Shown here one piece after another: positions 28,304 through 35,901 of a stretch of 64,000 nucleotides of DNA. Within the stretch, counting starts at the first letter, position 1, and every line of letters begins with the position of its first letter. The DNA is from CAYFRC01 sp050946115 (GTDB lineage: Bacteria; Bacillota; Clostridia; Christensenellales; Aristaeellaceae). The DNA lies in the NCBI GenBank assembly GCA_050946115.1, contig JBMNUF010000007.1, positions 62,001 to 126,000 of the forward strand, read 5' to 3'. The notes under the pieces were generated by a model. The model had not been told where the DNA came from. It searched no databases and worked only from the letters and a program-made list of their open reading frames with translations. Both the position numbers and the translations under genes were made by a program.

Positions 28304-29212
28304 TTATGACAGCCAGTAGTTGATAAACCCCATGAGCCAGCCGAGCGCCGCGCCCAGCCACACGATCGCCCGAAGCTCCCTGCTCGCGATCTTGAGGATC
28401 AGCCGCTCCATCTCGGCGTTGTCCAAATTCTCGATTTTCTCCCGAACGATGGTCGCGAGGTCCACCGATTGCAGGATTTTCTCCGTGCCGGAGCGGATCG
28501 CGTCGCGGTACAGGGCGAGCAGCCTTTCCTTTATAAGCGGGATGCGTTCCTCATTTTTCGCGACGATGTCCGAAACGGGCATCTGCAGCAGCTTTTCCGT
28601 CTCGGAGCGGATCGCGCCGTACAGCGCGTCGCGCGCGTTTGCCTCCACGTATTCGTTTACCGCGTCCCGAATCTGCCCCTGCACGGAGAGCTTCACGCGG
28701 TCGTCCACGAGCTCGTGCACGAGCGTCGCCAAAAGCGATGGCGCCTTTTTCTTCGCGTATTCCGTCACGCCCTTGGACGCCATGCTGCCCACGTCCGCCG
28801 CGATGAGTTTTGCTGCGAGGATGTCCGCGAGCCTGTTTTCGAACTCCGCGCGCTTTTCGTCGAAAGCGGAAGCGTCGATCCGTTTCTTCGCGGCGCCTTC
28901 CACGGTTTCTCCGCTTTCGCGGAGCTTTGTCAAAAACGCGTCGACAGCACCCGTAATCTTCTCCGTCATGCGATCGGACAGGAGCGCGCTTTCCACGGTG
29001 TCCGCCGTGAGGAGATTCCCGCCGACGGTCTTTCCCACGGCCTCCGCCAGTCGCGCCTTTTCCTTCGGGATGAGCCCGGGCGTGAACGGCACGCGCCGCC
29101 CCAGGATATAGATGGGGTTTGTTGGGCGAAACAGCATCCTGATCGCGATGTCGTTTGTGATGTAGCCGATGATTGCGCCGACGAGCGGATCCGTGATGAT
29201 CTGATAGTTCAA
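28304..29212 (-). CDS. DUF445 family membrane protein
   Basis: 302 residues. The N-terminal PLVGAIIGYITNDIAIRMLFRP and FTPGLIPKEKARLAEAVGKTVG are hallmarks of DUF445 (YheB/YjiN-like) proteins, and the C-terminus WLGAALGWLMGFINYW is a membrane helix. Between them is a long helical region. Function is unknown in the family. The frame opens further upstream, but GAGGTGG lies 6 bases before a TTG that starts directly at the conserved N-terminus, so TTG at 29212 is chosen. Likely co-transcribed with the MreB-like gene. A weak TTGCCC/TACAAT pair (18-base gap) precedes it. Confidence 0.87.
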   Translation of the reverse strand: MNYQIITDPLVGAIIGYITNDIAIRMLFRPTNPIYILGRRVPFTPGLIPKEKARLAEAVGKTVGGNLLTADTVESALLSDRMTEKITGAVDAFLTKLRESGETVEGAAKKRIDASAFDEKRAEFENRLADILAAKLIAADVGSMASKGVTEYAKKKAPSLLATLVHELVDDRVKLSVQGQIRDAVNEYVEANARDALYGAIRSETEKLLQMPVSDIVAKNEERIPLIKERLLALYRDAIRSGTEKILQSVDLATIVREKIENLDNAEMERLILKIASRELRAIVWLGAALGWLMGFINYWLS

Positions 29213-29315
29213 ACCGCACCACCTCGTGCACCATTGTACACCAAGTGCCCGCCTTTGGGCAAGCAAAGAACGCGGTCGTTTGCGGCACAAAACGCACGTT
29301 TTATCGAAAAACAAC

Positions 29316-29344
29316 TTGCAAACCGGCTTTATCTATGGTAAAAT
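29316..29344 (+). promoter_or_regulatory. promoter of the SRP RNA gene
   Basis: TTGCAA and TAAAAT are 17 bases apart, ending about 8 bases before the predicted 5' end of the RNA. Confidence 0.85.
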
Positions 29345-29351
29345 GCATACA

Positions 29352-29492
29352 TCCACGCGGGTGATGACAGTTTTGGGCTCCGTGCGGTGTCATGCCGTGA
29401 ATCGTGTCAGGGCCGAGAGGCAGCAGCAATAAGCGGAATTTGGCAAGCGCCGCGGATGAACCGGCTCGAGTTCGCGTGGTTTTTGTGTTTTT
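29352..29492 (+). ncRNA. ffs: signal recognition particle RNA (small type) and its terminator
   Basis: The conserved Ffh-binding core GTCAGGGCCGAGAGGCAGCAG is present at about 29405-29425, with a GAGA tetraloop, preceded by CCGTGAATC and followed by AATAAGCGG, as in Firmicute SRP RNAs. The ends pair: CCACGCG (29353-29359) with CGCGTGG (29473-29479), directly followed by TTTTTGTGTTTTT. The mature RNA is about 127 bases, the short form without an Alu domain. It forms the particle with Ffh that targets membrane proteins. Frames crossing it are not genes. Confidence 0.92.
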
Positions 29493-29555
29493 GGGAGGCG
29501 CGCATGGCGGCAGGTCTGCAAACCGCGATCCGAACGAGGCCATCAAAGAAAGGGT

Positions 29556-29984
29556 ATGAAAGTGGCAACGGAATCATACAGTTTGATCGAGAGCCGTTTA
29601 CCGACAATTCCGACGCCGCACGACTGCGTTATCAAGGGAATTACTTTGCATGACGGATGGCTTACATTCCTATTCGAAGATGACATTTTGTATCACGATT
29701 CCATACGCTATACGCATCCGAGCGCACAGACGCTCAAAATGCGTATTCACATAACCGATGCAACGGAAACAGAGCTGTATGCGTATGAACGAAGAAAATA
29801 CGAAACCGTGTACGTACAGCGAAAACTGAAAAAGTTGTTTGATCTCGCAAAAAGGGAATGCAAATTGGAGTATCTGTATCACTATGTCGCCTATGGAGCA
29901 ATGCAGATCGAATTGTTCGCAGATCAATGCTACATCGTCAGATTGCTCGCAGATCGGGTTATTTTGGAGTGGATTGAAGAGTAG
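29556..29984 (+). CDS. hypothetical protein
   Basis: 142 residues with no recognisable motif; mixed strand and helix, rich in Tyr and with basic patches in the second half (RRKYETVYVQRKLKKLF). GAAAGGGT precedes the ATG. It lies just after the SRP RNA in DNA with lower GC than the preceding genes, the first gene of an accessory stretch. No signal peptide or membrane helix. Confidence 0.7.
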   Translation: MKVATESYSLIESRLPTIPTPHDCVIKGITLHDGWLTFLFEDDILYHDSIRYTHPSAQTLKMRIHITDATETELYAYERRKYETVYVQRKLKKLFDLAKRECKLEYLYHYVAYGAMQIELFADQCYIVRLLADRVILEWIEE

Positions 29985-30064
29985 CTTCCGATTTGACGGA
30001 GTACAAAATCGAAAACAAAAACGAATGGAGCAATTAAAATACCGGGGGTTGAAAGGAAAATACA

Positions 30065-30520
30065 ATGCTCAAACTAACGGATGTTACCGAAGATAACTGG
30101 TTTGACGTAGCCGCCTTATCTGTAAAGGACAGCCAGAAAGGATACGTTGCACCTGCAATCGGAATTCTGGCCAGAGGATATGTCTATCGCAAGTGCAATG
30201 CCAAGGTTTTTGTCGTTGAAAATGACGGCGCCGTTGTCGGTGTCGCCTTGGTCAGAGAGTTTACCGATGAACCGTTAGGCTACGATTTACAGCAATTTAT
30301 GATAGATCAACGGTACCAGGGCAAAGGATACGGTTCTGCCGCGCTTGGACTGATACTGGATGAACTGCGAAAAGAAGGTCATTTTGACCACGTGGAAGTG
30401 TGCGTGAAAAAGGAGGATGCTGAGGCTATCCATCTATATGAGAAACACGGCTTCGTCGATTCGCGGTATATCGATGAAGGCGCACCGGGTTCGCTGAATC
30501 TGATCTGCCGTCTTTTCTGA
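30065..30520 (+). CDS. GNAT N-acetyltransferase, polyamine-acetyltransferase-like
   Basis: 151 residues. The acetyl-CoA binding motif A is seen as QRYQGKGYGSAAL, preceded by the strand YDLQQFMID, and the C-terminal AIHLYEKHGFVDS is the usual motif B end of GNAT proteins. The YDLQQFMID context resembles diamine or spermidine acetyltransferases (BltD/PaiA-like), but the substrate cannot be fixed. GAAAGGAAA precedes the ATG. A terminator follows, separating it from the ArsR unit. Confidence 0.87.
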   Translation: MLKLTDVTEDNWFDVAALSVKDSQKGYVAPAIGILARGYVYRKCNAKVFVVENDGAVVGVALVREFTDEPLGYDLQQFMIDQRYQGKGYGSAALGLILDELRKEGHFDHVEVCVKKEDAEAIHLYEKHGFVDSRYIDEGAPGSLNLICRLF

Positions 30521-30559
30521 GGGTATAAAGATACAAATTCCCGTTTGAAATACAGTTGT

Positions 30560-30599
30560 CCACGGCCTAAGCTCAACGAAGGTCGTGGGGCTATTTTTG
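30560..30599 (+). terminator. terminator after the acetyltransferase
   Basis: Stem CCACGGCCT/AGGTCGTGG, then GGCTATTTTTG. Confidence 0.75.
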
Positions 30600-30618
30600 T
30601 AAACTTTTTAATTAGGTG

Positions 30619-30647
30619 TTGACTTAATCAAAAACGCTTGCTATAAT
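30619..30647 (+). promoter_or_regulatory. promoter of the arsR-ABC operon
   Basis: TTGACT and TATAAT with a 17-base spacer. An imperfect AT-rich inverted repeat, TTTTTAATTA...TTAATCAAAAA, brackets the -35. Confidence 0.87.
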
Positions 30648-30649
30648 TC

Positions 30650-30669
30650 AATTAGGCAAATGCCTGATT
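30650..30669 (+). promoter_or_regulatory. probable ArsR operator
   Basis: An inverted repeat AATTAGGCA-AA-TGCCTGATT with one mismatch lies just after the -10, over the likely transcription start. This is the usual place for an ArsR-type repressor site; binding is inferred. Confidence 0.65.
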
Positions 30670-30689
30670 AAACCACAGGGGGAATTGTC

Positions 30690-31085
30690 ATGGATATGAA
30701 AAAGATACTGAAAGCTATCGCTGATGAAACCCGCATGAACATTTTGAAACTGCTCCTTCGGCACAATTATTGTGTCCGAGCGTTGGCAAACGAGCTGCGG
30801 CTAACCGAAGCAACGATATCCCAGCATCTGAAAGTGTTGCGAGAGGCAGGCCTGCTTGTTGGAGAAAAGCGTGGATATTTCATGCACTATACCATAGAAC
30901 GCCAGGTGTTGCATGAACTGGCAAAGGAGATTAAAGCTTTGGCAGACATTGAGCAGGAAGCCTGCCGGCCGGAAAAACGCGAAGATTGCCCTGCCGACAA
31001 AAAGCAAGATTGCTCAAAGAAAGGCGCGTGTAGCGACGAAGTCAAGGAGTTTTGCCACGGTGTAGATCACGGCAAGGGAGAATAA
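30690..31085 (+). CDS. ArsR-family transcriptional regulator with Cys-rich tail
   Basis: 131 residues. Residues 1-90 are a winged helix of the ArsR/SmtB type: ADETRMNILKLL, LTEATISQHLKVLREAGLL as recognition helix and the wing GEKRGYFMHY. The tail adds five cysteines (EACRPEKREDC, QDC, GACSDE, EFCHGVDHG), a possible metal or redox sensor not part of the core fold. It heads an operon with an ABC transporter and has a palindrome at its start site, so it probably represses the operon until its ligand appears. GGGGGAATT precedes the ATG. Confidence 0.9.
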   Translation: MDMKKILKAIADETRMNILKLLLRHNYCVRALANELRLTEATISQHLKVLREAGLLVGEKRGYFMHYTIERQVLHELAKEIKALADIEQEACRPEKREDCPADKKQDCSKKGACSDEVKEFCHGVDHGKGE

Positions 31086-31090
31086 AGATC

Positions 31091-32059
31091 ATGGGAATGG
31101 TCAGCGTCTCAAACCTTAAAAAGACATATGGTACCTTTACTGCCGTGGACGATATCTCTTTTGAAATTGAGAAAGGCGAAATATTCGGCTTTTTAGGGCC
31201 GAACGGAGCAGGAAAAACATCTACACTCAATATGATTATTGGCCTGTCTCGACCGACCGCCGGAGGGATTACGGTTGATGGCATAGACGTAAAACGCCAA
31301 ACCAAAAAGGCACAGGCCATCATGGGGATCGTCCCGGATGAAAGTAATCTTTACAATGAGATGGACGGGTTTGATAATCTCTGTTTTTGTGCCGCACTGT
31401 ACGGGATGCGTAAGGAGGAAAGAGAGCCGAAAGCCCGTCGGCTTTTGGAACAGTTCAGGCTAAAGGATGCAGGCAAACGTCCGTTTAAGGCGTATTCCAA
31501 AGGAATGCGTCGTAAGCTGACAATTGCAGCAGCGCTTATCCACTCGCCTCGAATTTTGTTCTTGGATGAACCGACGACGGGAATCGATGTAGAGAGCTCC
31601 AGACAGATTCGCGATATGATCGTGGAGCTGAAAAAGAAGGGAACAACCATCTTTCTTACAACGCACTATATCGAGGAAGCCGAGCGCATTTGTGACAGGA
31701 TTGCCTTTATAGCGGAGGGGCGGCTCGTTGCATCAGGTACTGTTCCCCAATTGATGGAAAGCGTTTCCCATGGTCATGCTATCCAATTCCTTACCGATAA
31801 AAACATCGAAAGTTTATCCGCTGAACTTCAAGCCCGTTTTATGGGAAGCGAAATCACAATCCGACCCGATCATTCTCTTGTAATGACATCTGAGCAGCGC
31901 ATTCCGCTATTTCCGGTCATGGAGTTTTTTCATGACAAAGAGGTTGAAGTATATGAAGCGCGAGAACTGCGTCCTTCCTTGGAAGATGTCTTTGTAAAGC
32001 TGACCGGCATTGAATCTTCTGTGTTGAAGAAAGACAAGGAAAAAGGAGGACGCCAATGA
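31091..32059 (+). CDS. ABC transporter ATP-binding protein
   Basis: 322 residues. Walker A GPNGAGKTST, a signature helix YSKGMRRKL (a deviation from LSGGQ common in ABC-2 exporters), Walker B ILFLDEPTTGID and the switch TTHYIEEAER. The C-terminal 90 residues form the extra domain of drug and bacteriocin exporters of the CcmA/NodI type, ending RPSLEDVFVKLTG. It powers the permease encoded directly downstream (4-base overlap) and is preceded by the ArsR gene by 5 bases. It most likely exports a drug, peptide or lipid. Confidence 0.93.
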   Translation: MGMVSVSNLKKTYGTFTAVDDISFEIEKGEIFGFLGPNGAGKTSTLNMIIGLSRPTAGGITVDGIDVKRQTKKAQAIMGIVPDESNLYNEMDGFDNLCFCAALYGMRKEEREPKARRLLEQFRLKDAGKRPFKAYSKGMRRKLTIAAALIHSPRILFLDEPTTGIDVESSRQIRDMIVELKKKGTTIFLTTHYIEEAERICDRIAFIAEGRLVASGTVPQLMESVSHGHAIQFLTDKNIESLSAELQARFMGSEITIRPDHSLVMTSEQRIPLFPVMEFFHDKEVEVYEARELRPSLEDVFVKLTGIESSVLKKDKEKGGRQ

Positions 32060-32787
32060 AACGCTGGATTGCATTTTGGAACATCTTGAAAAAGGATGTA
32101 AAAAACTATTATCTCAAACCTCCAAACATCAGCTGGGGCATTATCTTCCCCCTTTCATGGACGCTGATGCAGCTCATACGTTCTCCTAACGGGAGTTTTT
32201 TGGAGTTGCTCTCCGGCCTTATTTCCATGAGCGTTCTGTTTGGTACGACCTCTATGTTAGCTGTTACGATTACCTTTGAGCGAAGCGGGAGGTCGTTTGA
32301 TCGATTGTTGCTGGCGCCCATAAGTATAAATACTATGGTGATAGCGAAAATAACGGGAACGGTTCTGTTCGGCATTTTCAATGCATTTGTCCCGGTCATT
32401 TTCGCAAGCTTTTTTATCGATTTGAGTGCGGTAAAATGGGCTTTGCTGCTGCCCGCGGTTTTGATGATTGCCATAACTTCGGCGTTAATCGGACTATTGA
32501 TTGCGGTGTCGGCAAAACAGGTATTTGAAGCGCAGACATTTTCGAATTTCTTCCGCTTTCCGATGCTGTTTCTCTGCGGACTGTTTATACCGGTTTCAAA
32601 TCTGCCCCTTGTTCTGCGGCCTGTTTCGTTTTGTTTGCCGCTCACTTACGGAACCGATATTCTAAAGGGCGCAATTATGGGAGAAAACATTCTCTCGCTG
32701 TTGCTATCCTTCGGGATGTTATTAATCTTCGCAGTGACGTTGTTTTTCATATGCCGACATAATATCAATCGGAAATGGATAATGTAA
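32056..32787 (+). CDS. ABC-2 type exporter permease
   Basis: 243 residues with six hydrophobic helices, the ABC-2 layout. The segment FLCGLFIPVSNLPLVLRPVSF followed by PLTYGTDIL is the conserved part before the last helix. The ATG overlaps the ATPase stop (ATGA), so the two subunits are made together. Base composition is lower in GC than the core genes around it. Confidence 0.9.
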   Translation: MKRWIAFWNILKKDVKNYYLKPPNISWGIIFPLSWTLMQLIRSPNGSFLELLSGLISMSVLFGTTSMLAVTITFERSGRSFDRLLLAPISINTMVIAKITGTVLFGIFNAFVPVIFASFFIDLSAVKWALLLPAVLMIAITSALIGLLIAVSAKQVFEAQTFSNFFRFPMLFLCGLFIPVSNLPLVLRPVSFCLPLTYGTDILKGAIMGENILSLLLSFGMLLIFAVTLFFICRHNINRKWIM

Positions 32788-32864
32788 CTTGTATGCGATG
32801 AATTCCGGTAAGAATTGGAGTAAAACGGTACATAGTAATAATCATTGGCGACCATATGCCTTTA

Positions 32865-33053
32865 TTATAGCAATGTAAGCGGTGATGTTCGACCTGTTTT
32901 ATGCCTGAACGTCATCATGCCATCTCGGTCAACCGTCGCTTGGTCAATCGCGGCAAGTGGCGGTCTTTTGTCAAATTTGGTAAGAATCGGAGGTCGCGCC
33001 TCGATATCGCGTATGAAACCTTCGATGATTTTACTCTTTGCTACGCGTTCCGC
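32865..33053 (-). pseudogene. remnant of a serine recombinase C-terminus
   Basis: Read on the minus strand, the last about 62 codons give SKIIEGFIRDIEARPPILTKFD, then DQATVDRDGMMTFRHKTG. This looks like the C-terminal part of large site-specific serine recombinases, where a linker helix, a conserved FD and a strand pattern of VTV..DG...F.FK.G occur. No catalytic or DNA-binding part remains upstream. It sits in an otherwise gene-free 430-bp stretch between the ABC operon and the HTH gene and suggests a decayed mobile element. Confidence 0.45.
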
Positions 33054-33132
33054 TTGCGTGCTTCCGACGCACAGCATAATGGATACGGAGATAAATAGGT
33101 AATTATATGGGACGCGACGTGTCCCATCGCGC

Positions 33133-33167
33133 AAAACAGGCCATTTGCTCACTTTGTGTCCTGTTTT
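33133..33167. repeat. inverted repeat upstream of the HTH gene
   Basis: Perfect 8-bp arms AAAACAGG and CCTGTTTT, 19 bases apart, 50 bases before the HTH gene and just before a TATACT -10-like box (33185-33190). It could be an operator of that regulator or a leftover end of a mobile element. Confidence 0.4.
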
Positions 33168-33216
33168 ATCAATGGAAAGAGCGGTATACTGGGGTTGAAA
33201 GGAGGGCAGCGGTACG

Positions 33217-33735
33217 ATGGATCTCGTAAGGATAGGGAAATTCCTGCAGGAACTGCGCAAATCCAAGGGACTCACGCAGAAACAACTCGCGGAGAAGATG
33301 TGCGTTGCGCGCAGAACCGTTTCACGCTGGGAGACCGGCAGCAATATGCCCGACATGGACATATTGATCGAACTGTCCGATTTCTACGAAGTCGACCTTC
33401 GCGAAATCCTGGACGGAGAAAGGAAAAGTGAGCGCATGAATAAAGAAATGAAAGAGACCGTATTGCAGGTTGCGGATTACGGCAATGAGCAGAGGGCAAA
33501 GCTTTTGCGCAGGATGCATTGGCTGTTCATCGTTGGCCTGATAGGGTTTATGGCGTTTCTCGCAATCAAATTGCTCGACCTCGACACGACCGCGCCGTAT
33601 GAATGGATCGGCGGGTTCGGCCTCGGATTCGCATTCGGAACGACGATCCTCGGCGTAATCATCACGAGCAGATACGCGGTCAGGATTCGGGAATTCAAGC
33701 AGAGACTCCTGAAGAAATTCGATCGGGACCGATAA
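33217..33735 (+). CDS. XRE-family HTH protein with membrane anchor
   Basis: 172 residues. Residues 5-65 are a Cro/CI-type helix-turn-helix (LRKSKGLTQKQLAEKMCVARRTVSRWETG, split here by family helices). Residues about 103-122 and 132-152 are two membrane helices, so this is a DNA-binding protein tethered to the membrane. Such proteins in Firmicutes often regulate a neighbouring membrane gene. The ATG follows GAAAGGAGGGCAGCGGTACG. The next gene, a membrane protein, could be its target. Confidence 0.87.
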   Translation: MDLVRIGKFLQELRKSKGLTQKQLAEKMCVARRTVSRWETGSNMPDMDILIELSDFYEVDLREILDGERKSERMNKEMKETVLQVADYGNEQRAKLLRRMHWLFIVGLIGFMAFLAIKLLDLDTTAPYEWIGGFGLGFAFGTTILGVIITSRYAVRIREFKQRLLKKFDRDR

Positions 33736-33758
33736 CGCGCGCCGATTTGTAGGTGCCC

Positions 33759-33790
33759 GCTCCCCGTCGCCCCTGCGCGGCGGGGAGTTT
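33759..33790 (+). terminator. hairpin after the HTH gene, possible terminator
   Basis: GC-rich stem CTCCCCGTCGC/GCGGCGGGGAG with a short TTTC tail; weak as a terminator. Confidence 0.5.
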
Positions 33791-33934
33791 CGCGGCGCAA
33801 AAGTATGCCGCGCGGCGCATGGTTTTCGGGGAAAGAGGGGATACTCCGCAAAGAGGTAGAGGTTTTAACAAAATTCTGCTATAAAGAAGCCGGGCAAAGC
33901 AATCGTCAAGCTTGAAGATATGGGGGTGCAACAG

Positions 33935-34531
33935 ATGAACCGGGTTCTTCCCAAGATCGGCGCGGCGGTCGTCGCAGTCACCGTATTTCTTTTTGCCGTA
34001 TGTATGATTGTCGATTTTTCCTTTGGCTCATACCTCGTGTGCATGATTTTGCCGCTTGGGTATATCGTGATGGCGGCGGGGTTTGCCCATGAAAGCCGCG
34101 AAGATCGAAAAGTTGCCGCCGTGATCGGCCTCGTTTTTTCGGCGATCTATGCCGTACTGATTCTATTGGTCTATTATGCGCAGACGACGAGCGTACGGCT
34201 GGAAGAGATGAGCGAGCAGGCTCTGACGATCATGGATTACCAAAGGGGCGGCCTGTTCTTCAATTATGACCTGCTCGGATATGGCATGATGGCCCTTTCC
34301 ACCTTTTTTATCGGCCTGTCCGTCGAGGCGGAGCGCAAAGAGGACAAGTGGCTGAAATACTTGTTGCTGATACACGGGGTCTTTTTCGTCGGCTGTTTCA
34401 TCATGCCGATGACGGGCGTTTTCGTCGGCATGGCAAACACAGAGGCCGGAAACGGCGGCACGATTGCGCTGCTTTTTTGGTGCGCCTATTTCTTTCCGAT
34501 CGGCGTATTGGCGTACAGACATTTTCGGTAG
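33935..34531 (+). CDS. hypothetical six-helix membrane protein
   Basis: 198 residues with about six hydrophobic helices and a conserved-looking loop of charged residues (HESREDRK, EAERKEDKW). GGGGGTG lies 6 bases before the ATG at 33935. An ATG 15 bases earlier has no ribosome site. I do not recognise the family. Placement after a membrane-tethered HTH regulator suggests a regulated pair, though a 200-bp gap with a possible terminator separates them. Confidence 0.75.
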   Translation: MNRVLPKIGAAVVAVTVFLFAVCMIVDFSFGSYLVCMILPLGYIVMAAGFAHESREDRKVAAVIGLVFSAIYAVLILLVYYAQTTSVRLEEMSEQALTIMDYQRGGLFFNYDLLGYGMMALSTFFIGLSVEAERKEDKWLKYLLLIHGVFFVGCFIMPMTGVFVGMANTEAGNGGTIALLFWCAYFFPIGVLAYRHFR

Positions 34532-34649
34532 AGCGAAGTGGCAAATTCCCGTTTGAGGGATGGGGATATTTCACGCAGCACAAAAACTGCGGAAGTTTAC
34601 AATAGTATGATGCGACAAACCGGCCGACTCCGACGAAGGGCGGGAGACC

Positions 34650-35150
34650 ATGCTCGACATTTCAAAGCTCAGCAGTATATATGCCGTTCGCATCCTGCGC
34701 GATTCGGACGCGGACGAAATCCTCGACCTCTGCATGCAAAACACACAGTACTATCGCTATTGCAATAAGAAGCCTTCCAAAGCGCTCGTTTTGAACGACC
34801 TTCATAGGACTCCGCCGGGGATCGGAGCGGCTTCCAAGTATTTTATCGGATTTTATGAGGGTGCCGTCTTGGTCGCGATCATGGATCTGATAGAAGGCTA
34901 TCCCAATTTCGGTTGCTGCTATATCGGTTTCTTTATGATGAACAAACGCTTGCAGGGGAAGCAAATCGGGTCGGGAATCATACGGGAAGTATGCCGATAT
35001 CTCAAGGAATGCGGGTTTGCATCCGTGCACCTGGGCATGGAAAAGGACAATCCCCAATCCACCCATTTCTGGAAAAAGAACGGTTTCGCCGCAATAAAGG
35101 AAACAGAACGGGACGGAGTAACGGTTTTGGTTGCGGAAAAAACGCTCTGA
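34650..35150 (+). CDS. GNAT-family N-acetyltransferase
   Basis: 166 residues. The acetyl-CoA loop is seen as NKRLQGKQIGSGII, with the preceding strand CCYIGFFMM and the C-terminal HFWKKNGFAAIKETERDG typical of GNAT enzymes. Substrate unknown; similar proteins acetylate small amines, antibiotics or ribosomal proteins. GGGCGGGAGACC precedes the ATG. It converges on the iron-sulfur gene with 14 bases between stops. Confidence 0.87.
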   Translation: MLDISKLSSIYAVRILRDSDADEILDLCMQNTQYYRYCNKKPSKALVLNDLHRTPPGIGAASKYFIGFYEGAVLVAIMDLIEGYPNFGCCYIGFFMMNKRLQGKQIGSGIIREVCRYLKECGFASVHLGMEKDNPQSTHFWKKNGFAAIKETERDGVTVLVAEKTL

Positions 35151-35164
35151 CACAATCCCGATGC

Positions 35165-35821
35165 TTATCGATGCGCACAGTCGGGATACGTGCAGGCCAA
35201 CGAACAAAGGGCGCATAGATATCGTATTCCGTCGCCGCCGTGCTTGCTTTTGGTGGCGCACTTTTTATAGTCAAGAAGCGCACTTCGCTGCACGTTCTCA
35301 TGCCAAGTCTGCCCCGCAATATACCCGTGGGGGCAAGCCCTTACGCAGATATCACACGCGCCGCATTTGCTATAAACTTCACCGGTATAAACGGACATTG
35401 CATAGTCGATCAGCAGACACGAGATCCTCACGCGCTGCGCGTATTTTTCGTGTACGAACACGTCGTTTTTTCCGATAAAGCCGAGCCCCGCATGGATCGC
35501 CGCCCACTTATACGAAAACTCCGCAAGGTGCTCGCCGTCGTCCTTGGGGGAAGCGGGAGGCGTTGCATACCTGACGGAGTTTCGGTCGAGAAATTTTCTC
35601 AATTCCGCCATTTTCTCGCCGTGCTCTTTGCGAAGCGATTCGGTCATCTCAAAGAATTCCACGGGATTGTAATAGGACAGGTCGGGATACGGCATCAACG
35701 TAGTGACGGCGCATTTGCACCCGGTCTTCTCTGCCAAAGTGCTGTCGATAGCGGAAAAGCCGTAGAGCGATTCGTCGTTGAAAAGTACTTTCAGGCAGTT
35801 GAGAAGCGAAGTTGCAGTCAC
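35165..35821 (-). CDS. 4Fe-4S protein related to epoxyqueuosine reductase (QueG-like), short form
   Basis: 218 residues. The C-terminal half carries a double-cluster ferredoxin pattern: KCGACDICVRACPHG and, near the end, CALCSLACTYPDC. Upstream, KWAAIHAGLGFIGKND and RVRISCLLID match the QueG-type region next to the cofactor site. QueG proper reduces epoxyqueuosine in tRNA with a cobalamin cofactor but is longer (300 residues or more), so this short version may be a paralogue with another substrate. No other queuosine genes are nearby. Confidence 0.8.
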   Translation of the reverse strand: MTATSLLNCLKVLFNDESLYGFSAIDSTLAEKTGCKCAVTTLMPYPDLSYYNPVEFFEMTESLRKEHGEKMAELRKFLDRNSVRYATPPASPKDDGEHLAEFSYKWAAIHAGLGFIGKNDVFVHEKYAQRVRISCLLIDYAMSVYTGEVYSKCGACDICVRACPHGYIAGQTWHENVQRSALLDYKKCATKSKHGGDGIRYLCALCSLACTYPDCAHR

Positions 35822-35856
35822 AATGCATCACCCTCTCTATGTATAGTGTTATGACA

Positions 35857-35900
35857 ACGCCGCGCTCCGTCTCCTATGGCGGGGCGCGCGGCGTTTTTCG
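35857..35900. terminator. hairpin between two minus-strand genes
   Basis: A 10-bp stem AACGCCGCGC/GCGCGGCGTT. The T-run lies only on the plus strand, where no gene ends, so its direction of use is unclear. Confidence 0.4.
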
Positions 35901-35901
35901 A

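Noticed and set aside
29387..29653. An 88-codon frame overlapping the SRP RNA
   Set aside because: The stretch folds and matches as SRP RNA with its own promoter and terminator.
32901..33098. A 65-codon plus-strand frame opposite the recombinase remnant
   Set aside because: No ribosome site and no motif; the minus-strand reading gives the more meaningful recombinase-like sequence.
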